A DNA stretch of 64,000 nt. It comes from JALFST01 sp022779285. Its GTDB lineage: Bacteria > Bacillota > Clostridia > Tissierellales > Peptoniphilaceae. The stretch lies in NCBI GenBank assembly GCA_050313895.1, contig JBNPMI010000005.1; one strand, 5' to 3'. Below are positions 59,850-64,000 of this stretch, one piece after another (the first letter of the stretch is position 1; each line of letters opens with the position of its first letter). The position numbers and the translations under genes are program-made. The notes under the pieces were generated by a model. The model made no database searches. It was not told the DNA's origin and was given only the letters and a program-made list of their open reading frames with translations.

Positions 59850-61110
59850 GGTGTGGAATCCCGGCTGGGAATCGCGTTCCGAGCGAGAGCTCATGTCCGG
59901 TACGCAGTGGCTTCTGATTTTTTTCCAATTGATTGCAATACTGCTCGTATTTTTATTCCAAATACAAAGCGTCAACCGCCAAACACTGATGTTTGGCGGT
60001 GGGCTTTTATTGGGATCCGCACTCAGTATTCTGGTGATGCGCAGGATCTCAAGAGGGGATCATTATCTTCTATTAATAGCAAATATGATTTTTTCCATCG
60101 GCGTGATTATGATTTATCGAATCAAGCCTGCCTTAGGAGCAAGACAGCTTTTGATCTATCTGTTTTGTCTTGCGGCCTATTTTTTCGTATACCTCTTTCT
60201 GCGCAAAACTTCTTCCTTCTGGCAAGGACATATATGGTTTTATTTCGGAATCACCATTGCGCTTTTTTTGATGACATTGGTGCTGGGCACAGTCTATCAT
60301 GGTGCGAAAAACTGGGTGGAAATTGCGGGTATCAGCATTCAGCCCTCAGAGTTTGCCAAAATTCCCTTTGTATTTTTCATGGCTGCATGGTATCGGGATT
60401 ATGAGCGCTTTCAAAAGAATTTACCCGGAAAAATTTCGCTGATGCTTTGTGTATATCTTATGATCGGACTGTTTTTCTTACAACGGGAATTAGGAACGGC
60501 CGTGGTATTTTTTATCGTGCTTATAGCCTCTCAGGTGGCATTTGAGCCCAATAAAAAAATTATCGTGTTGAATTTCATACTCGCTGTACTCGGAATGGTG
60601 GCGGCATATTTCTTATTTAGTCATGTGCGCGTACGCTTCTCTATTTGGAAAGATCCCTGGGCTGATTTCAACAACAAGGGTTATCAGATCATTCAATCGC
60701 TTTTTGCTATTGCGGAAGGCGGATTTTTCGGCACAGGCATCGGATTGGGAAAGCCGGAGCATATTCCTTTGGGATACTCGGATTTCATCTTTTCGTCCAT
60801 CGTGGAAGAGATGGGGGGATTTATGGGAATCTGCGTCATCCTGCTCTTTGTGCTGCTTCTTTACAGGGGAATTAAGATTGCCATGCGGCAGGAAAATGAC
60901 TTTTATAGCGTTCTTGCGGTAGCAATCAGCGTTCTTTTTTCCGCACAGGCACTGATTATGTTTGGCGGTGTGATGAAGATCATTCCGCTGACGGGAATCA
61001 CCGTTCCCTTTCTTACCTATGGAGGCTCTTCCTTACTTTCCACCTTTATTTTACTGGCTGTATTACAGGTGAGCTCTGAGGATTTGACCATACGGAGGCA
61101 AAATCTATGA
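59839..61110 (+). CDS. SEDS-family peptidoglycan glycosyltransferase (RodA/FtsW)
   Basis: 423 residues with about ten membrane helices. Diagnostic parts are YHGAKNWVEIAGISIQPSEFAK, LQRELGTAVVFFIVLIASQ, GYQIIQSLFAIAEGGFFGTG, GKPEHIPLGYSDFIFSSIVEE and the C-terminal TGITVPFLTYGGSSLLSTF. It polymerises lipid II outside the membrane with the class B PBP encoded directly after it (four-base overlap). RodA versus FtsW is not separable by eye. The second of two adjacent ATGs (59839) has better spacing and overlaps the FHA gene. Confidence 0.9.
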   Translation: MKNKVWNPGWESRSERELMSGTQWLLIFFQLIAILLVFLFQIQSVNRQTLMFGGGLLLGSALSILVMRRISRGDHYLLLIANMIFSIGVIMIYRIKPALGARQLLIYLFCLAAYFFVYLFLRKTSSFWQGHIWFYFGITIALFLMTLVLGTVYHGAKNWVEIAGISIQPSEFAKIPFVFFMAAWYRDYERFQKNLPGKISLMLCVYLMIGLFFLQRELGTAVVFFIVLIASQVAFEPNKKIIVLNFILAVLGMVAAYFLFSHVRVRFSIWKDPWADFNNKGYQIIQSLFAIAEGGFFGTGIGLGKPEHIPLGYSDFIFSSIVEEMGGFMGICVILLFVLLLYRGIKIAMRQENDFYSVLAVAISVLFSAQALIMFGGVMKIIPLTGITVPFLTYGGSSLLSTFILLAVLQVSSEDLTIRRQNL

Positions 61111-62492
61111 TACGAAGCAAAAGAAGACTCATTACACTTCTGACCGTCATTCTGAGTCTCTTTATCGGGACCGTGCTCTATCTTACGTATTTTGAGCTTG
61201 TTAAGGCATCTGATTTACGAAACCATGCTCTGAACATGCGCAACTGGATTGATGAAACCAAGTTTGGCCGCGGAATCTTTTTGGATCGGAATAATACGGA
61301 GATTGTTTCACGAAGCAAAAACAGTGACGGAAGCTATGTGCGAACGGTCAATTATCCTCATATGTATTCACAAATTATCGGATATAATTCGGAAACATAC
61401 GCAAAAAGTGGACTTGAAAAAAGCATGAATCATGAGCTTTTGAATTTATCCAAGGACAATCCGTTTTCTGCTATACGTGGAAAGATCCTCAATCCCGGTG
61501 TCGGAAATAACGTTCGACTGACCATTGATAATGATTTGCAATATACCGCTTATACTGCGCTGGAGGGGAATCGAGGCGCGGCGGTTGCTTTTCAACCGCA
61601 AACCGGACAAATTTTAGCAATGGTATCTTTGCCCAGCTATAACGTAAACGAACTGGACACGAGCTGGAATCAGCTGATAGACGATCCGAATTCGCCGCTT
61701 TATAATCGCGCAACACAGGGATTGTACGCACCGGGATCTACGATGAAGCTGATCTCCGGCATGACGCTTTTGGAGGCAGGAATCGACTTAAATTACAAGG
61801 ATGAAGGTACAACAACGATCAATGGGTATCAGTATCAAAACGTCAATAAAAAAGCTTATGGAGAAATCTCATTGCGCGAAGCGTTGATGCATTCTTCGAA
61901 CGTCTATTTTGCGGACAAATCGAAGGAGCTTTCTACGGAACAATTACAGGCCACGGTGAATGAGTTTGCTTTCAATGAAAAAATTCCTTTGGAAATAGAA
62001 ACCAATGCATCTCGAGCGGTTTACAAGGAAGGAATGGATATCAATGTCAAAGCCTCCGACACCTTTGGCCAGGGAGAAATTCTGGCAAGTCCGCTGAATA
62101 TGGCCATGGCATATGCCGCTGTAGGCAATCGGGGCAATATGATGCGTCCAACGCTGGTGGATGCCGTTTTATCACCGGATGGCACTGTGATTCGTCAACA
62201 AGCGGCGTCTGTGTTTAAGCAATTGGACAGCGCAAAATCCGAACAATTATCGGCATATTTAAAGGATACGGCAGATGCCAATGGATTGAATGATCTGCTG
62301 ACCGTTCAGGGAGCCGGAAAAACAGGCACGGCGCAAACCGACAGCGGCGGTAATAATGCATGGTGCTGTGCATATGCACCTGCGAAAAATCCAACGATCG
62401 CCGTTGCCGTTGTGATTGAAAACGGCGGCTGGGGATATGAAAAAGCATTGCCTGCATGTGCGAGCATTATCAATCAGTGGTTCCATCGGTAG
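61107..62492 (+). CDS. Class B penicillin-binding protein (PBP2-like transpeptidase)
   Basis: 461 residues. One N-terminal membrane helix (10-28), a short pedestal region, then the transpeptidase domain with S211-T-M-K214 (nucleophile motif), S263-S-N265 and K405-T-G407. It cross-links peptidoglycan outside the membrane and is the natural partner of the SEDS protein encoded before it. It is short for a PBP2/PBP3, lacking a large N-terminal domain or PASTA repeats, resembling the PbpA type found in FHA-SEDS clusters. Confidence 0.9.
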   Translation: MIRSKRRLITLLTVILSLFIGTVLYLTYFELVKASDLRNHALNMRNWIDETKFGRGIFLDRNNTEIVSRSKNSDGSYVRTVNYPHMYSQIIGYNSETYAKSGLEKSMNHELLNLSKDNPFSAIRGKILNPGVGNNVRLTIDNDLQYTAYTALEGNRGAAVAFQPQTGQILAMVSLPSYNVNELDTSWNQLIDDPNSPLYNRATQGLYAPGSTMKLISGMTLLEAGIDLNYKDEGTTTINGYQYQNVNKKAYGEISLREALMHSSNVYFADKSKELSTEQLQATVNEFAFNEKIPLEIETNASRAVYKEGMDINVKASDTFGQGEILASPLNMAMAYAAVGNRGNMMRPTLVDAVLSPDGTVIRQQAASVFKQLDSAKSEQLSAYLKDTADANGLNDLLTVQGAGKTGTAQTDSGGNNAWCCAYAPAKNPTIAVAVVIENGGWGYEKALPACASIINQWFHR

Positions 62493-62564
62493 GGCATTTA
62501 TTTTCATGCGATATTGATTTTTTTGCAAAAGAGGAGTAATATTATCACGCAATGAATTGCGTGT

Positions 62565-62637
62565 GGGTTTGTAGCTCAGTTGGGAGAGCGCCGCGTTCGC
62601 AACGCGGAGGTCGTGGGTTCGACTCCCATCAGATCCA
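62565..62637 (+). tRNA. tRNA-Ala (anticodon CGC)
   Basis: A 73-base cloverleaf: acceptor GGGTTTG/CAGATCC including the G3-U70 pair that marks alanine tRNAs; D arm GCTC..GAGC; anticodon stem CCGCG/CGCGG around TTCGCAA, so the anticodon is CGC reading GCG; T loop TTCGACT; discriminator A; CCA not encoded. A single gene at the end of the FHA-SEDS-PBP operon, and the last intact feature before the decayed right end. Confidence 0.92.
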
Positions 62638-62645
62638 TGTTTTTC

Positions 62646-62680
62646 AAAGCCCGTTCTTGGTTTTCAAGAATCGGGCTTTT
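62646..62680 (+). terminator. Terminator after tRNA-Ala
   Basis: AAGCCCG TTCTTG pairs with CAAGAA TCGGGCTT around a short loop, with a T run after it. Confidence 0.8.
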
Positions 62681-62730
62681 GTACATTTGTAAATGATGTG
62701 AGACCAATCAATACGCTAAAATTAAAATAA

Positions 62731-62750
62731 TGGCGAAACTATTCTCGCCA
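62731..62750. promoter_or_regulatory. Inverted repeat before the Fic remnant
   Basis: TGGCGA and TCGCCA are perfect arms eight bases apart, within a larger AT-rich symmetric region upstream of a TATGACATAAT box. It may be an old operator of the decayed gene that follows. Confidence 0.35.
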
Positions 62751-62808
62751 ATATTGATTTTTTCACAGCCAAATATGACATAATGGCTATGAAAAAGGAG
62801 ACGCAATT

Positions 62809-63042
62809 TTGAGACAATTCAATTATTTAAAGCTTTATGGATTTATCTTTACCTGTTAACATATACCATACTATTGCAAAAATCCATGAATATAAGGGAA
62901 GGCGGGAACTTTATGTAGAAAACTATCCCGATGTTTTAGAGAAGATGACAGATGTTGCTAAAATACAAAGTACAAAGTCTTCCCTCTGCGAGTACGGTAG
63001 CATTTTTACCGGAATAAAAAGAATAGGGATCAAGCCGGTTCA
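62809..63042 (+). pseudogene. Truncated Fic-family gene remnant
   Basis: AAAAAGGAG is followed by a TTG frame reading RQFNYLKLYG, which stops; one base out of frame the text continues from 62837 with KIHEYKGRRELYVENYPDV, then EKMTDVAKIQSTKSS and a blurred GSIFTGIKRIG. This matches the N-terminal helical part of Fic proteins, where IQSTxxSNxIEGIxTTDKR is expected. The frameshift and the lack of the catalytic HPFxxGNGR region show it is dead. What follows at 63043 belongs to another gene. Confidence 0.7.
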
Positions 63043-63434
63043 GAATTTGTCGGTTTTTTGCCTCAGGGGAAACTGTTGCCTGACACCACAGCAGAGAAAA
63101 TATACGGATTGGCAATTCGAATGCAACTGACGAGGAGATAGAGAGTGTTGTTCGGCTCACCTGTCTTGAAGATCTGATTGCCGATCTGCCGGAGGGCTAT
63201 GATACTGTTCTTGGGCAAAATTTTCCGATCAGACTGTCAGGAGGACAGTTGGCGAGGTTGAATTTTGCTCATGTGCTGCTAAAACAATCATCCATCTACA
63301 TTTTGGATGAATTCAGTGCGGAACTGGACGTTGAGCCGGAGAACGGAATCCTAAGCTCTAAAAAGTCTTTATTTTATCAAAGACGGATCGGTAGCGGGAA
63401 ATGCACTCGTAGGCATTGGAAAAAGTCTTCATAA
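63043..63434 (+). pseudogene. ABC-transporter ATPase fragment
   Basis: A frame from 63043 reads EFVGFLPQGKLLPDTTAE (the Q-loop region of an exporter ATPase), then shifts frame near 63100 and continues RIGNSNATDEEIESVVRLTC, LEDLIADLPEGYDTVLGQ, RLSGGQLARLNFAHVLLKQ (signature) and SIYILDEFSAELD (Walker B) before losing similarity. Walker A is missing, since the Fic remnant joins directly upstream. It looks like the tail of a multidrug or peptide-exporter type ABC protein brought in by a deletion. Confidence 0.72.
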
Positions 63435-64000
63435 CTTCTCTGCCGGTTGTCGAATGTGTATCGGAAAATTTTACTGCTTGCACTCTGTGGCCGGATTTCC
63501 TCAAAAAGAAGGGATTCGAATGGAACCAGTTGGAACAAAATGAAATAGAAAAATACATTGCATAGGCTCAGCCTTTCCTTTATAGTAAGATTGAAGAAAA
63601 AGTGAGGAGAAGGATCATCACTTTTTCTTTTTTTGTGCTGATAACGGTTTTTATTCTCCTCAATCGCATGCGATTCAGCTTTGTTTTTCCATGTACACCC
63701 CTGCGAGTGTGATTCACGATGCGGAGTATGAGGATGTGTATTCCGGTGACCACTCGTCAGGAATTCAGTCATTATGAATGCACGGATTGCAGAGCGGTGC
63801 GGTAAACGAGACTTTCACAGGAGATCGAAAGAGTGGGGAAGATGAGAACGGCATGGGAATATGTAAAATGGATCGGTAAGTTTTCTTTTGGGTATTTGTC
63901 GGTATTTTTCTGCTGATTTGGGGATTTTGTCATTTGTTTCTGAAATCCGCGGAGCTAATGGATCCCTTATAAACAAAATTGGGAAAAGAGAGAACATAAA
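63373..64000. other. Decayed right end without a clear gene
   Basis: Apart from the end of the ABC fragment, short open frames on both strands have no good starts or family marks. A frame reading VVECVSENFTACTLWPDFL then KKKGFEWNQLEQNEIEKYIA ends at 63565 and might be the tail of another lost protein. At 63842 a peptide frame (MRTAWEYVKWIGKFS) stops after about 25 codons. The DNA resembles an eroded mobile or accessory region. Confidence 0.45.
63596..63627 (+). terminator. Hairpin with T run in the decayed region
   Basis: GAAAAAGTGA pairs with TCACTTTTTC around a short loop, followed by more T, an ordinary terminator shape that probably belonged to the lost gene before it. Confidence 0.65.

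Noticed and set aside
1..64000. CRISPR arrays, prophage modules, restriction-modification or known defence operons
   Set aside because: No spaced direct repeats, phage structural genes, methylase motifs or defence nuclease sets were seen; the Fic and barnase/barstar items are the only toxin-like genes.

Overview
The window looks like chromosome of a low-to-mid GC Gram-positive anaerobe of the Bacillota, most likely class Clostridia. Pointers are strong AGGAGG-type ribosome binding sites, consensus sigma-A promoters, a T-box leader, type III glutamine synthetase, the GlgC/GlgD pair, a monomeric [FeFe] hydrogenase with oxygen-sensitive clusters, an L-lactate dehydrogenase and the HPr/CcpA-type regulatory set. 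Genus cannot be fixed from sequence alone.

Layout. 1-458: decayed IS481-like transposase running off the left edge. 0.8-7.5 kb: DegV protein, glnN, hisS, and thrS behind a threonine T-box. 7.6-10.9 kb: three-gene MacB/LolD-type ABC system. 11.1 kb: tRNA-Thr(CGT). 11.8-16.8 kb (minus strand): NAD kinase, TrkA, TrkH, a barnase-like lipoprotein RNase, its barstar, and a nicotinamidase-like hydrolase. 16.9-17.1 kb: a structured non-coding RNA with its own promoter and terminator. 17.2-18.2 kb: YtxH and DUF948-like envelope proteins. 18.4-21.6 kb: LacI/CcpA-type regulator, HPr, enzyme I. 21.6-31 kb: YitT, CvfB, SurA-N-like protein, PepD, DUF1292 protein with a His-rich head, P-loop protein, RluD-like synthase, two-component system and lipoprotein. 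31-35.3 kb: GIY-YIG, RecX, YdbC, CYTH, GreA, and LysRS with a C-terminal EMAPII tRNA-binding domain. 35.3-36.5 kb: a gene-poor gap with a 16-bp tandem duplication. 36.5-40.9 kb: lactate dehydrogenase, FNR-like reductase, EFR1 flavodoxin-ferredoxin, [FeFe] hydrogenase and a 2Fe-2S protein. 40.9-43.5 kb: SsuA-like lipoprotein and a permease-ATPase fusion. 43.4-48.8 kb: HAD phosphatase, small acetyltransferase, glycerate kinase, GntP permease, Fe-alcohol dehydrogenase. 48.9-51.9 kb: amino-acid-type ABC transporter behind a leader with two terminator hairpins. 52-59.3 kb: glycogen operon glgC-glgD-glgA-pullulanase-phosphoglucomutase. 59.3-62.5 kb: FHA-RodA/FtsW-PBP2 cassette. 62.6 kb: tRNA-Ala(CGC). 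The rest is decayed DNA with Fic and ABC-ATPase remnants.

How the parts fit. HPr keeps both His15 and Ser46, a CcpA-like LacI regulator sits just upstream, and cre-like sites overlap the -35 regions of the glycogen operon and the GntP/glycerate kinase operon. This suggests a carbon catabolite circuit contained within the window. Lactate dehydrogenase, hydrogenase and Fe-alcohol dehydrogenase are plausible electron sinks for a fermentative metabolism. The items most worth following up are the structured RNA at 16.9 kb, the lipobox-bearing barnase with barstar, the LysRS-EMAPII fusion, the leader at 48.9 kb, the fused ABC transporter, and the candidate cre sites.
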